Shown: one piece after another, positions 43,990 to 56,300 of the stretch
Numbering within the stretch: position 1 is the stretch's first letter
Layout of the letters: the number at the start of each line of letters is the position of its first letter
Assembly: GCA_963575745.1 (NCBI GenBank)
Contig: CAUYUJ010016471.1
Coordinates: forward strand, 698,835-762,834
Source of the DNA: Prorocentrum cordatum
Lineage: Eukaryota > Sar > Dinophyceae > Prorocentrales > Prorocentraceae
DNA length: 64,000 nt
Direction: 5' to 3'
The notes under the pieces: model-generated
Database searches by the model: none
The model's input: only the letters and a program-made list of their open reading frames with translations
What the model was told of the DNA's origin: nothing
Position numbers and translations under genes: made by a program

Positions 43990-44945
43990 GGCGCCGTTCG
44001 TTGGCTTTTCGTGTCGCCGTTGGCCGACTAAGGTGGGTCAGCGGCATGGAGCTGAGCACCACCATCTACCGTTCGTTGGCTTTCCAAGGCAGGAAACTGA
44101 GCTCCACTACCTACCGTTCATGTGCCCTCCGTGGCAGGAACCTGAGCTCCTGTTATGCCCTGCTATGCCATGCTATGCCCTGCATGTGCGTTCCACCACT
44201 TACCGTTCGTTGGCTTTCCGTGGCGCTGTAGGCAGATTGGCGCAGATCAGCCGCAAGACACTGAGCTCCACCACCTACCGATCGTTGGCTGTTCCAATGC
44301 AGGAAGCTGAGCTCCACCACCTACCGTTCGTTGGCTTTCCGCGGCAGGAAGCTGAGCTGCAACACTTACCGTTAGTGGATTTCCCATAGCAGGAAACTGA
44401 GCGCCACGACCTACCGTTCGTTGAATTTCCGTTGCGTTGTTGACCGACAGGTCTAGGTATAAATCAACGGCAAGAAACTGAGCAACACCACCAACCGTTC
44501 GTTGGCTCTCTGTGGCAGGAAACTGAACTCCACCACTAGCCTTTCGTTTGCTTTCCATAACCTAACTGAGCTCTACCACCTACCGTTTCTTAGCTTTCAG
44601 TAGCAGGAAGCTGAGCTCCAACACCTACCGTTCGTTTGCTTCCCATAGCAGGGAACTGAGCACCGCCACCTACCTTTCGTTTGATTTCCGTGGCGCCATT
44701 GGCTGATCCATGTAGAGCAGCTGCAAAAAAAATAGTTTCAGCACCTGCCGTTCGTTGGCTTTCTGTGGCGGAAAACAGAGCTCCACCACCGTAGGACCTA
44801 CCGTTCGTTTGCTTCCCGTGGCAGGAAACTGAGCCCCACCACGTGCCGTTCGTTGGTTTTCCAATGCAGGAAAATGCGTTCGTGGCTTCCCACATTTTTC
44901 CGTTCGTTGGCTTTCCACCGCTTTCCGTTCGTTGGCTCCCCCCCT
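43990..44945. repeat. 45-bp tandem repeat, array 3
   Basis: Same unit as the arrays at 32340 and 35060, including the longer GGCGCCGTTGGC variant. Spacing becomes irregular towards the 3' end, with bare TTCCGTTCGTTGGCTTTCC units at 44895-44940. A TGCTATGCC trinucleotide-like patch lies at 44150-44185. Confidence 0.9.
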
Positions 44946-45346
44946 TCTCTTCCCCCCGAACACATCTTGCGATCATGCGCGCTCGCGAGCATGCGACAAC
45001 ATCACGCGAGTTTGCTAGCATGCGACCATGCGTGGTTTCTCATCAGGAACATTGCCCAAACAGTGCTTGCACTTAGGGACCTATTGCTACTGCACAAGGA
45101 ATTAGGATAGCACAGCATAGAATGCACAGCATAGAATGCGTAGCATAGAAATTCGGTTTGCCATGCGACCTTTGGGGTGTCAGATGCCGCGGCTGAAACC
45201 ATTCTCATTCTCCGGAGCCGTTTTCGAGGGTTCAAGTTTCGTTGTGGGCCAACTGCTTTTAATTTTTCAGATAGGCGCTGCGCGATTCGCACCCGCACTT
45301 TTTGCCGTCACCCACTCAGGGGAGCACGGGGTTCCCTTTAGGGGCA
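44946..45346. other. Spacer upstream of a small gene
   Basis: Short direct repeats of AGCATAGAATGC at 45110-45150. No leader relic or core promoter that I can defend. Confidence 0.4.
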
Positions 45347-45967
45347 ATGACGGACCGTGCTCTTGAAATGGCCGGAATGCGCTTGGAGGACGAAAGGGCT
45401 TCAAAATTGCGTCGGATCGAAGAGGACACTGCTTCTCAGCGTTACCCAGAGGGTTACAATTGTGCCAATATTGGCGATTCCTACGAGGCCTTTGCTCAGG
45501 GCGAGGTGGCCTTCCAATCATACATCGACAAGGCTCACACGGCGATGGTCCACGTTGGAAATGATGGCAGCGACGATTCTTGCGACGACCCACACATGGC
45601 ATACAACAGCACGGGAACTTCTTCGGCCACGGGCACAGCAACGCAGTTGGCGGTGGGTTCAGCCGCAGCTACGGGCGCACCGCTTGCTCAGACGGCGGTT
45701 TCAGCAGCGGTCACACCACGGATATTGGACGAAATTTCAACAGAGGGGGCAGCGGGGAACTACGACACAACGGCTTCATCCTCGCGACCAGGCCAGGTGG
45801 AAGCTCAGGTCGGATGCGCGTTGGCTCCATCGGGTGTGGCGGCGGAGGCATCAGCAGACCCTCCATCGAGCTCTAGGGCGGCGGGCACGAGGGACTTACC
45901 GATCTACGTCGACGATTCTGAAACGAGCGGCCATGACACCGAAGAGGCAAGTAGTGACACTGACTGA
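45347..45967 (+). CDS. Hypothetical protein (206 residues), Ala/Ser/Thr-rich
   Basis: ATG 45347 starts MTDRALEMAGMRLEDERASKLRRIEED, after which composition is balanced. The frame is open to TGA at 45965. The N-terminal third is charged and probably helical. The middle has an aromatic patch (SYEAFAQGEVAFQSYIDKAH). The rest is Ala/Thr/Ser/Gly-rich and probably disordered, with an acidic end (IYVDDSETSGHDTEEASSDTD). The frame is open a little upstream, but that part looks non-coding. No family recognised. Single exon, or the last exon of a longer gene. Confidence 0.5.
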   Translation: MTDRALEMAGMRLEDERASKLRRIEEDTASQRYPEGYNCANIGDSYEAFAQGEVAFQSYIDKAHTAMVHVGNDGSDDSCDDPHMAYNSTGTSSATGTATQLAVGSAAATGAPLAQTAVSAAVTPRILDEISTEGAAGNYDTTASSSRPGQVEAQVGCALAPSGVAAEASADPPSSSRAAGTRDLPIYVDDSETSGHDTEEASSDTD

Positions 45968-46265
45968 GTCCTCTCGTCCTCTCATCTAAGTACCATGCGA
46001 CATCATCGCTTTCCCACGATTAGTTTCGCTGTGGTCAACCGAAGCAGTGAAGCCGATTCGAGTTGCATGCCTTTTGCTTGGCTGGCGCATGCGACAAGGC
46101 AGCGCAAGCAATGTTTAGGCAAGTAATGCTCACGCGTAGCACATGCAGATGCAGATCTGGGCAGGTCGTACACACGAGATGCCGTCGGGTGTGCTAGCAC
46201 TGTTAGGAAAATCTTAACTTGCCCCTCAGGATCCGTCCCAAAGCGCATGGAGTTGCGCCGTGAGG
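45968..46265. other. Spacer, nothing recognised
   Basis: Unique sequence downstream of the small gene. No terminator-like or gene signal visible. Confidence 0.35.
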
Positions 46266-46425
46266 TCCAAGCCATAGGGCCCGAAGGCCCCATCCCACGT
46301 AGCGTTCAACCCATAGGGTCATGAGTCATAGGTTTTGGCCTTATGCCATATGGGGTCTTATCCCATAGGGTCCTGTCCACAAGGCCCTGTCCCATATGCT
46401 CATGTCCCATGAGGTCCTGCCCCAG
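46266..46425. repeat. CCCATAGGGTC short repeat
   Basis: About ten imperfect units of the type CCCATAGGGTC, CCATATGGGGTC and CCCACAAGGCCC. Many are self-complementary across CCCATAGGG. Confidence 0.7.
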
Positions 46426-46890
46426 GGTGTAGGTGTGAGTGTAAGTGAAGGTGTAAGTGCAAGTGTAAGTGTTATGTGTAAGTGTAAGTGTAAGTGTAAG
46501 GGTAAGTGTTATTGTAAGCGTACGTGGAATTGCAATTGCAAGTTCAAGTGCAAGTTTAAGTGTAGTCTAATTGTAAGTGCAAGTGTGATCGTAAGTGCAG
46601 ATGTAAGTGCCAGCCAACGAGTAAGTGCAAGTGCACGTGTAAGTGCAAGTGCAAGTGTAAGTGTAAGGAGGAGGAGGAGGAGGAGGATGAGGAGGAGGAG
46701 GAGGAGGAGGAGGACGAGGAGGAGGAGGAGGCGGAGGAGGTAAAAGTTTACGTGCAAATTTAAGTGTATGTGTGAGTGTGAATGCAAGTGTAAGTGTGAG
46801 GGTAAAGGTACGTGTAAGGTGTAAGTGTAATCGTAAGCGTAATCGTAAGTGTACGTGTACGTGCACTTGTACGTGTGCGTGTCGTAAGAG
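46425..46890. repeat. GTAAGTGT/GCAAGT hexamer array split by GGA repeat
   Basis: GTAAGT, GCAAGT and GTGTAA hexamers occupy 46425-46660. (GGA)n fills 46666-46740, and the hexamers resume to about 46885. GTAAGT is the classic strong 5' splice-site word, repeated dozens of times here by chance of unit sequence. Confidence 0.9.
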
Positions 46891-47376
46891 GGCATGGTCC
46901 ACCTTGACGTTGATCAGTTCAAAACGTCGGCCACGCATCATAGCTTGGAACGCGGTGCCCACGCACCCGACGCCACGATGTCTTCCCGCCGTCGCTTCTT
47001 GCATCAAAGGGCATGCCATATAGCCAACACCCCACGCCATGGTTCCCAAGATTTCTGTATGCATAGCATTGCAAGCCATCGCGCAGCATAGGTATCATAA
47101 CATAGCTCGCCGCACCATAGCTCATGATGCCAACACACAAATACTATATTCTGACATGATATACAGTGGATTGTATCATGGCTACTACACTGCACGTTCT
47201 GGTTGTTTATCTTGCGTTGCATGGTGTCATGGCATAGCGGTGCATAGAATAGATAGCATAGCCATCCCAGTCCTTATCCCCCTTTGTCTTCTCCACCAAC
47301 CGCATGGGGGGGGAGCTAGCGCTGTGCCGATAGCCGCGGCAACTCTAGTTAGCGCGCAGTCGCGCGCAGCGTCGCA
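46890..47376. other. Spacer upstream of the three-exon gene
   Basis: A/T-richer, with GCATAG words similar to those near 45120. No leader relic found immediately before ATG 47377. Confidence 0.4.
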
Positions 47377-50300
47377 ATGCAACCCGCGGAGGACGCACCG
47401 CGCCCCAACCCGACGGCGGGCTTCGATGTGCCGCGTCCCAAGTGGTGCCCTCCCACCTTTCCCGCTGGCTCAGCGGGGCTGGAGAAGAACTTGGAAGAGG
47501 ATGAGGCGGCAGAGGAGGCCGCCCCCTCCACCGCCGCCGCCTCCTCCTGGCGACCAGACGCGTCGGCCGTTGGCGATGGGTTCGCGGCCTTGTTGGCCGA
47601 GGGGTCGGAGGCCTTGTTTCTCAAGGCCCAACATGCGTCGGTCTTCGCCGACAAGGCGACAGCCACTGCCACGATGGCAAGTCACAGCTCAATTGAACTC
47701 TCCACCGAAGCTGCGTTGCGAGCCAACGAGGCCAGGACACTGGCCGAAGGCAGCAGGGCAGCCAAAGCCAGGAAACTGGCCGATGAGGCCCGCCAGAAGG
47801 CGGACGATGCGTTTGAGCTGGTCGATGAGGCCTCCGCCTTTGCAAACGATATGAACCTGGTTGCCGCGGAGCGCTTTTGGGAGGCCCAACTCGTGTGCGA
47901 TGAGGAATGCCATCGCTTTTACGAGGACCTCAGGTGCGGAAAAGGCACTCGGGCCTCAACCAGCGGCGGAGGAGCGGGGGGGAGGACTGGGCAGCAGCAA
48001 GAGAAGGAGGAGGATAAGGAATACGCGGAAGACGAGGATGAGGAGCAGGTGGGTACTCTCCTCCATCCTCCTCGAACCCCATTACTGCATACTGACCTTC
48101 CCCTAAACAGCTCGGCCGACCCTATCTCTGCTTCTATCCTCCCCGCTGGGCCAGACCCACCCACCTTTTATCTTCAGGAACCCCAGCGCTAAAGACTCCA
48201 ACTCTGAAACAATGGCCCCACATGTTACGTACCGACCCCACTCGCTTCATTTACCGACCCCGATTATACCGACCCAACCTCTGCTGGCCCGAACTTTATT
48301 TCCTGACCCCCAACTGTACCGTCTTGACTCAGGACGTCCTGGAGGCCTCTTGGGCCGTCTTGGAGGCACATTGGGGCCATCTTGGCAGTCTTGGAGGGCG
48401 TCTTGGGCGTCTTGGAGGCGTGTTGGAGGCCATTGGGGGCCATCTTGACCGTCTTGGGGACCATCTTCAGCAATTTGTTGGAGCAGTCTTGGGGCCGTCT
48501 TGAGCCACTGGCGGCACGTTCGGTGTTGGTGAGCCCCGAACGTGCCGTGAGGGTGGGGGCGTCGAGACGGGCGGGGTGGGGTTCGGATATGTAAGGCATC
48601 TCGACAGAGCCAACGAACGTGGCGATTGTTTCGCAGGTGGCAGCGCCCAGGGCGAGTACAAAGTCTAGTCTAGTTTGGAAGCGAGGGTCGTTCCACTCCG
48701 CTTGGCGCCCCAGGCCCTCTGGAAAGTGGCGACAGTTGCGCGAAAAGACAGCACGCATCATATACGTATATGGTAGCAGCTCTATGTGTCGGACACGGTG
48801 TCGCGTATGTTTGCATGTGCATTCAAGTGGACGTTGATTGGCTTCCTGCCTTCGTCCAAGACTCTATCCCCATCCCTCCCTCCCCTCCTGCCTCCCCCCC
48901 CCCCCCCTCCCCCTTCCCATCCCCTCTCCCTCCCTCCCTCCCGCAACCCTTTGTCCATCCTGTCAGCGTGATTGGTACTCCGTTTTGTTTTTCCGTGATC
49001 ATTGCTGCCTCTGTAATCTAAGGCATGCAAGATCATTGAGTGGGAGGATGACGGCTCTCCTCTGATGGAGGCGCTGGGGGACTACCCGATATGCATGTCG
49101 TGCGGAGAGACCGTCGTCAGGAACATGCCTGGTGTCAAGTTCGACGACCTCGTGATCGATAAAGACGCCGATGAGTCTAAGGCCGAGGAGCTGTCGAAGG
49201 GCATCGGCATGTCAGAGGACGACGTGAAGAACGCGAAACGCATCGCCATGCACGACTCGGCTTCCAGCGACCAGTCGATCTACATGAAATACTCGGGCCT
49301 CCGTTTTCCAGATGTTCTCCGTGAGTTCGGAGTGGCACCCAAAGCGCTCAACCTCCCATGCGCGTACTTCAAGACGTTGAAGGGGAGGGAGTTTTACTAC
49401 ATCCTCCAGCGCGTTGAACAGTTCAAGGTGAAGTACCCCACCATCAAACTCGAGAGCAGGAGCAGCATCAGCATTTTCACGAGGCCGCCTGACGACACCG
49501 CGCGGCTCATCTACTCCAACCAAGACCAGATGATGTTGGCTGCTGCTAACTCGCAGACCATAGAAGGGACTAGGGACGCCAGCGCCCCGAAGGTCCAACC
49601 GTTGCAGTTGTCAATCAAGAGTGTCGAAGACCTCAAGGAGGAGGCTGAGAAGCTGAAGGAAAAGAAAACGATGAGGGACAGCAGGAGGTTTAAACGCAGA
49701 AGCAACGACGAGCTGCTGGAGGCGGGGGACGTTTCGAGCTCGGACCCTGCCGTGGACTCCGACCATGACCACAACCATCCCATCGCCTTTCCTCCGCCAG
49801 GGCCTAAAGGTTCCAGCGGCCCGCTTCCATCGCCGTCGCCACCCGCATCGAGGGCCGGATCAAGGGCGAGCGTGACGACCGAGGCGCCCAACCCCCACCA
49901 GTGCGGCACGGTGAACTACTGGTTGTTCGAGCTGAAGTTCGAGAAGGCGTTTGATGGATCCAATCTCGGGCAGCCTCTGAACCAAGCCACGCTGATCCAG
50001 CCCAAGCTCGGAGAAGCCGATCGTGCCATCCTGACGAAAAGAATGGACCTCGCGCGGCAGGCGGTGGCGATGAACGTCCACAACTGCCACAACATGAAGG
50101 ACCAGGATCTCGTGGAGAACGCCAACAATCTACGACAGGCAGGGGCCTTGCCGACCCCGAAGTTGTGGGTGGCTTTGGCGAAGAGGTACACCGACAACAC
50201 CGTCAAGAAGGTCGACGAGATGACCGATGCTGTTCAGATTAAGGCTGCGCTCGTCGACTACTTGAACCACATGTGCATGTGGAACGGCTCTGGGAAGCTT

Positions 50301-52487
50301 GGCCTGGGCGACTCCTCCGTCGCCAAGCCGCCCTTGCGCCTCACTCGGCTGAAGGATCAGCAGATGGCGCAGGTTTCACTATGCAAAATCCGCTTCCCCC
50401 CAGCTTCTTTACGAGAAGCTTCTCCACCCACCACCCCCGCTTCCCCAGGGGCCTGAGGCGCTGTGGGGGAAGGGGGTTAGGGGGGATGCGAAGCTTGGAT
50501 TGGCGCGAAGATGATCATCGCGAGGGCACGCGGTGGAGGGAGAAAGAGGAAGGAGATGAGGCGGATGAGCCGACGAATGATGCGGTGGGAAAAAAGAAAC
50601 GGTGGAGACGTAGGGGGAGGGGGGCACGCTCTCTCCTCTAGAGCGCCCGTTCCCCTCCCACCCCTCTCCTCTCCATTCTCTGGAGCATTGTTAGCGCCGT
50701 CCCGTCAGGTATTTCGCGACAACGTCATCAAGGTGATGTTGCTTAAGTGGGTCTGCGCTGGAGAGAAAAAAGCTGGCCACGTCGCAGCGTTCATCTCCGC
50801 GGCCGCGGATGTGTGGGACCAGGTGCCCGAGGATGCGAACCTCGGCGACAAGTGCGCATTGGAGTTCACCAACGCTTGCACGGCGATCGCCGTGTTGCAG
50901 CTGCTGTCCCACGGGACCACGTTCGATCTCCTCTGCGCCCCTTTCGACGTCCAGGAGTCGCTCCAACAGATCCACGTGAAGGCGACGGAGTTGGCCCTCG
51001 ACCACGACTCCGTTGTGATGTTGGCAGCTGCACTTACAACGCGCGGATACTGGAACGAGAAGATCAGCCATATGAATACCATACTCACGAAGACATCGTC
51101 CGAGGACGGCGTCAAGATGAGGGCTGCCTACGTAGACGTGCGCAAGATGATTACAGACGGGTCCACGGAAACAGCCAATGCGTTGGCAGCGCATTGTGGA
51201 TCGGTCACCTACTGGGAGTCGTGCCTTGGCAAGGGCTACGTTGACGACCTCAGAGGCGAGATCATCAGGATCGGCCTGGGCTCTGCGAGGACCCTTCTGG
51301 AGAAGATCAACAGTCGCAGTGGGCCGTCAGACGTGGGCGCGACCTTGAACGCGCACAAGCAGCTGTTCAAGATCATGGACGAGCTGGACCCCTCGTCAGA
51401 GGATGTGCTCCGTGCCAATAAAGACTTGACCCGTGCGTTGAGTGACTTGGACCTCTCATCGAAGCATGCCATTTTGGTTCAGAGCGTGACCAACTGGAGA
51501 ATCGACAATGAAGCCTCCACGGCCGCCCTGAAGGACGCGGTCATGGCTTGCGACGGGAAGAAGCTCCCTGACGAGACGGCCCCCCTGGCCGACAAGATGA
51601 TCAGCGAGATATTGGAGCACATCCTCGGCGGCATGAGTGACAAGGACGTTTCGGAGTTCAGGATTGTTGACGTTCACGTGCTTACGGCCTTCGACCTCCT
51701 CGCGAGGATGACCAACCACGCCGAGAAGACCCTCAAGATGGTGACCCTGATGCAGTATGCCAGGGCGACGCAATACCAGATCGTGAAGTTGCGCGACCAC
51801 GACACTACTCCAGGGGACAGCCCCGAGAAGACAGCTAGCCCAGAGGAGCTCACTTCGCACATGGACGCAGCAGTGCGGATGAAGACGCGGTGCGAGGCTG
51901 CATACGCTGCTGCGGCCGACGTCTTGAACGATTACAAGATCGCGAAGGACTCTGTCCCGATGATCACGGCTTTGGCTGCTGACGTCATCGCCGAGTTTGG
52001 CCTCAAGGCCCGCACCGCCATCCAGGAAGCGGTGGACAAGGGCATCCAGAAGGTGAACGCGAAGATTGATTCTACGGAGGGGTTGATCACTTGGAAGGAG
52101 AAAAAAACAGCATGCAACTCCATCGACGAGTACGTCGATCTGTACACGAAGGCGCTGGAGGGGATCGACTTGGACTTTATTGTGGGACCGACTGACACCA
52201 TTAGTGATCATATCAGGGAGCACGGGCAGCTCACGGCCAAGTACAGCCTCGACCCCCAGCCTGACTGGACCAAGGCTGTGAACGATGACCTGGACGCAGC
52301 CCGCGCGCCCGATGCCACGATGAACATTATGAAGTTCCTGAGCACGCCGAGCATCATGAAAGACAAGGTCGCCATGCAACGGAAGGCCGCGGCCGTCTCA
52401 GAGAAGCTCAAGAAGTGGAAGCTGGTGCCGACGCTGCTCGATGACATCATCTTGCAGCGCTTCAAGCTGGCGCTGAAATACAAGTGA
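47377..52487 (+). CDS. Large hypothetical protein, three exons (about 1266 residues)
   Basis: Predicted exons are 47377-48048, 49023-50372 and 50709-52487, and all junctions are phase 0. Exon 1 encodes a Pro-rich start, an Ala-rich likely coiled coil (ARTLAEGSRAAKARKLADEA) and an acidic end (EYAEDEDEEQ). Exon 2 opens with ACKIIEWEDDG and a CxxC pair (YPICMSCGETV), then a folded-looking region, a basic stretch (RRFKRRSNDE) and a Pro/Ser linker. Exon 3 is a long, mostly helical region (VFRDNVIKVMLLKWVCAG to KLALKYK) free of low complexity. No family recognised. The long intact frames and clean phase joins argue for an active gene. Helical-repeat scaffold is one guess. An upstream exon cannot be excluded. 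Confidence 0.72.
48320..48510. repeat. CTTGGAGGC-type repeat inside intron 1
   Basis: About ten units of GTCTTGGAGGC, GCCATCTTGG and GTCTTGGGG. Same family as 19480-20110 and 42185-42350. Confidence 0.75.
48614..48741. repeat. Isolated diverged unit of the 101-bp repeat
   Basis: CGAACGTGGCGATTGTTTCG, then CAGCGCCCAGGGCGAG, AAGTCTAGTCTAG, CCACTCCGCTTGGCGCCCC and GGAAAGTGGCGACAGTTGCG follow the order of landmarks in the tandem array at 6534-7890. This is slightly more than one unit. Confidence 0.75.
50373..50708 (+). other. Predicted intron 2 (336 bp, phase 0)
   Basis: Donor GTTTCACTATGC after codon CAG. Acceptor CCCGTCAG|GTA ends at 50708. It joins KDQQMAQ to VFRDNVIK. The first six donor bases, GTTTCA, are identical to those of the intron at 30083. 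Confidence 0.7.
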
Positions 52488-53285
52488 GGAGCCCCGCCGA
52501 CAGCGAGGACGCCTGCGCCAGCCACGACTCCGAGGCAAGGTTGCTGGAAGGAATGGTGTTTCCTTCCCTGTTGTCCCCTCCCTTGCTTCCTCCCCTCCTT
52601 GCCTCCCTCCCCTGCACTTTCCCTCCCGTCCCTCCTCCTCCCTCCTCCCCTCCCTCCTCCATCCCCGCTCCTCCCTTCGCCCTTCCTTTCGCTCCTTCCG
52701 CGCCCTCCCCGCCCCTCTTCGTTCCCCCTCCCATCTTTCCCCTCCCCTCCTCTACCTCCCCTCCTTCCCCTCCCGTCCCTCCCCCTTCCTCCATATCTCC
52801 ATCCCTTAGTTTTCTCCCCACTCTCCCCGCCTTACTTCCTTCCCCTTCCCCTCCCCCCCCTCCGCTCCCTACCGTCCTTTCCTCTCCTCCTTTCCCTCCC
52901 CCCCTCCCCGTCGATCGACCGACCCATCGATCGATCGACTGGCGTGGCGGAGGAGGAGGAGGAGGAGGAGGCGGTGGAGGGGAAGTGCATATATCCTGCA
53001 GCTTGTCGGCCTGCCGCCTGCCCCCCCTGGTCGAGCAGCAGCGGGGTCGGGGGGGAACGCGAGGGGGGGGGGTCTTGGGAGCCGAGGTCCAGGATTCGAG
53101 GGTGAGCCTGAACGTAGGTCGAACGCCGCCTCCCTAGACCTCCCTCTCCTCTCCTTCCCCCTTGGCTCCTCCCCCTCCTCTCCTCCCTCCTCCTCCTCCC
53201 CCCCCTCCTGCTCCGCACTCCTCCTTTTATTAAAGCAAGCTAAGTAATGCTACCTTTTTTTAAGCTTTGTTGAAGCTTTTGGGCG
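52488..53285. repeat. 3' flank: CTCC/CCTCCC low complexity
   Basis: C/T-rich runs at 52552-52910 and 53130-53225, a GATCGATCGAC patch at 52912-52945 and GGAGGA at 52950-52975. There are no genes. The A/T-richer 53225-53340 stretch separates this from the next block. Confidence 0.8.
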
Positions 53286-53339
53286 CATGTATATTGAACT
53301 ATTGTTAAAACTTTCCCAGACCTTTTTTCGCCATGTTCA

Positions 53340-56300
53340 TCATTTGCAGAGTGTAGCGGGTTCGGCCCGACACGGGAGTAGAGGGCCCTGGTGGCGCAGC
53401 CCAGAACATTCAGCTGCAGACGCGGAGGGGCGCGACGCTCGCCTGGTCAAGTCAGTAGCCAGGGGCGCCGACCGCGCCACTACTAGGACAGGCAGAGTGC
53501 CCGCGCCGAGCAGGACCTCCTGCCCCCGCCGATCACGATCAGCCGCCCGCGATCCCTCTACCACCCCCCCTCCTGGCCTTCCCGCTCCCTCGCCCGTCAC
53601 TCTTGGCCCAGGAAGGGAAGGGCCCCGCCCCCCTTTCGTCCTGCGGGCTGCGGCCCTCCAAGCGGCGGACCCCCTGCCGTGCCGCTCTCCAGACTGGTCG
53701 GCCGAGGACGACCACCCTGCCGGGGCCGGCTGCGACGAGCACTCAGATTCCGACATAGGTGGCGCTGAGCGGGACACACGAAGGATAGAATTCAGCGCCG
53801 CGCCACAGGACACACCGACGCCGGCTGGCGACAAAAGCCGCGAGAGCGATGGTCCAGCCAGCGGCCCACGCGCTGCCGACCCCAGAGTCACAGGCAGAGG
53901 AGGCACCATGGACACTCTCCTCCGGAGCTACCAACGCGTTGAAGGCCCCTGGCGCGAACTGACAGACAGAGGGACGGAGCGCACTCTTGGGCAATGCCGC
54001 AACCCCGAGGTGCTAGTGCACCACAGCTAGAACCGACACCGCCCTGATCATCCAGGCATGCACCCCAACTCCCCATTGCGGGCAGCGCCCTCCGACCCTG
54101 GCGATGGACTTCCAACGCCGACCCGCCTGGCCACAGCGAGCGCCCTGACCCTCATTGACCTCTCGGGGCTAGTCTGGTCAATCACTGGTGCGGACCGCGG
54201 GGGTTGGCTGGGAGGTCCGCCCAGACCCAGTGCCCATCCTCGCTCTCCGCTTCGCCAGTGCCACGCGCGACCCCCTCATCCACGCGGGAAGACTCGACGG
54301 CGACAATGCCAGCCCCATGGAGATGCAGCTGGCGCAACTCGAGTACGACGCGATGGCCGCTGCTGCACACTATTGCGATCTCGGCATGGCTGTCCCAGAT
54401 AGCCCAGCCCCAGACCCAGTTCTCGCCCCGACCAGAGCGCGGCGCGACGCGGCCCCCAGGATCATGTCTGGACCGGGCAGGCACGAAGGAACAGTGGACC
54501 CCATGGGCGACGAGACCCGGGCTAGAGCACACAGAGTGATCGTACACGAGCACAGGAACAATCTCATGCACCTCCCCGGTCACAGCGACATAGGGAGCTG
54601 GGCGGATGATAGAGGTGCGCACAGGTGCCTAAGAGACGACGTGCTCTCGCTAGAGCATCGCGGACATCTCGGGCCTGTTCCCTGGGCGTTACCTGCGCCG
54701 GAAGGAATCGCCCCTGCGCCGGACGGAATCGCCTCCTTCCGGCCAGGCATCCCCGGCGTATCCGAGCAGGGCGGAGACCGCACAAGCAGCCGATAGCCCT
54801 GGAACACCACGGCATGCCGCCTTGTCTTCGGCGACTTTTCCTGCCCCACCATCTGCTGCGACGTCAGCGGGGCGTGGCAGCTACGGGAACCAAGGGGGCG
54901 CACCTGCATCGCCTGCCGACGGCTGGCCCTACCCTGGAGCATCGTCGAAAGTGACTTGGCCCCAGGTATCTATCAACGACCCAGCCGCCCGTTGGACGCG
55001 CTGGGGCGAGAACTTCCCTTTCAGCTGGCAAGGGTAGGGGCTCGGCACGCCCCGATCGCAGAGCACCCGTGCACACCGCGGGCGCCAGGCCCAGAGGACT
55101 ACACCGCATCCTGGCTCGTTGGTGAGCGGCTCGGCGCGTGGAGACACATGGCCACACGCCCCGACGCGTGGCTCTGTAACCCGATCCTGGACAGAGAGGG
55201 GGCCTTGGGGACGAGCCTCGGCTCCGCGCGACTGCGGCGACGCTGGCGCAGCTCTGCGTTGCTCCCACCCAATGGGCCCTGGACACACGCAGGCGCATGC
55301 GGGGCCTGACGGAGGCATGCCCAGCCCACCTAGAGCTGCACAGCTGGTTCCCACCGACGATCGCCAGGCCCAACATCAGGGCGTCGCTGGCGCCCCCCAT
55401 GGGATCCAGCCACGGGGTCCGCATCACTCTCGCAGCCGGCTCAGCCGTCAAAAGGGCAGACCTGGCGCGGCTCGCAACCCTCGACCAGGCCATTGCCGAC
55501 ACTCCAGTCCCTGAAGACTAGCAGCAGAGGGCTATTTCAGCGGAAGCTGCCGAAGTCATGCGCGGCGCACCCCAGGCCATGGCAAGGCGCGAAGGGCGCG
55601 CCTTTCACGCGCGCGTGGGAGCGGGCAGCCCGGTAGGCAACCTCGTCGCCGAGGCGGTTACAAGGAGGTTGAGGTATGAGCAAACAATCTCCAGAGCAAG
55701 CCCCGATGCTCACGCGCCCTCTCGGACGGGGGGCGGCGCGGCGACCAGCATGGAGGTTGACCCCGCTCCTGGCCACGCCACCGCGACAGCACTTGCCGGC
55801 GGCAGCGACCCCAGCGGCAGAAGCGACGACCTTAATACAAACGATTGGGCACGCAGCGGCGGCCTAATTGAGGAGATCAGAGAATACGCGGCCCCGCGGC
55901 CACCGACCGAGTGCCGACTGGCATGACATGGAGCCGCATCCTGGCATCATTTATCTGGGACACCTCCACCGACCAAGGCAGGAGGGTGCTGAGGCATGCC
56001 TTCCGAGCCACTGGAGTAGATACCAGCATAATCGACGCCGCTGCTGCCTGGTGGACCAGCCGATCAGTGCGCTCCTACCAAGGCGCTCAGGCGGTCATCG
56101 CGAGTAACGCCGGTAGCGTCCACATCGACGCTCCTCGCGCTGGAGGATACATCGCCCCCAGACTTGAGGAAGGGACGATGGGGCGGCTGGATCCGCGCGG
56201 CGCTCTGCAGGCCAGCATCCTGTCTGGCGACAGGCAAGCAGCGGAGGCAGGGGCGCGGGTCCGGGCGGAAAGGGCGCGCGCCAGGCAATGTGCGGAGCAG

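Larger units (their letters stand above)
48049..49022 (+). other. Predicted intron 1 (974 bp) carrying repeats
   Basis: Donor GTGGGTACT after codon CAG (48046-48048). Acceptor TCTAAG|GCA at 49021-49022. Inside are CTTGGAGGCC-type repeats (48320-48510), one diverged unit of the 101-bp family (48614-48741) and a CCCTCC run (48870-48950). An in-frame TAA at 49014-49016 just upstream of the acceptor shows that the second exon cannot extend far upstream. Confidence 0.6.
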
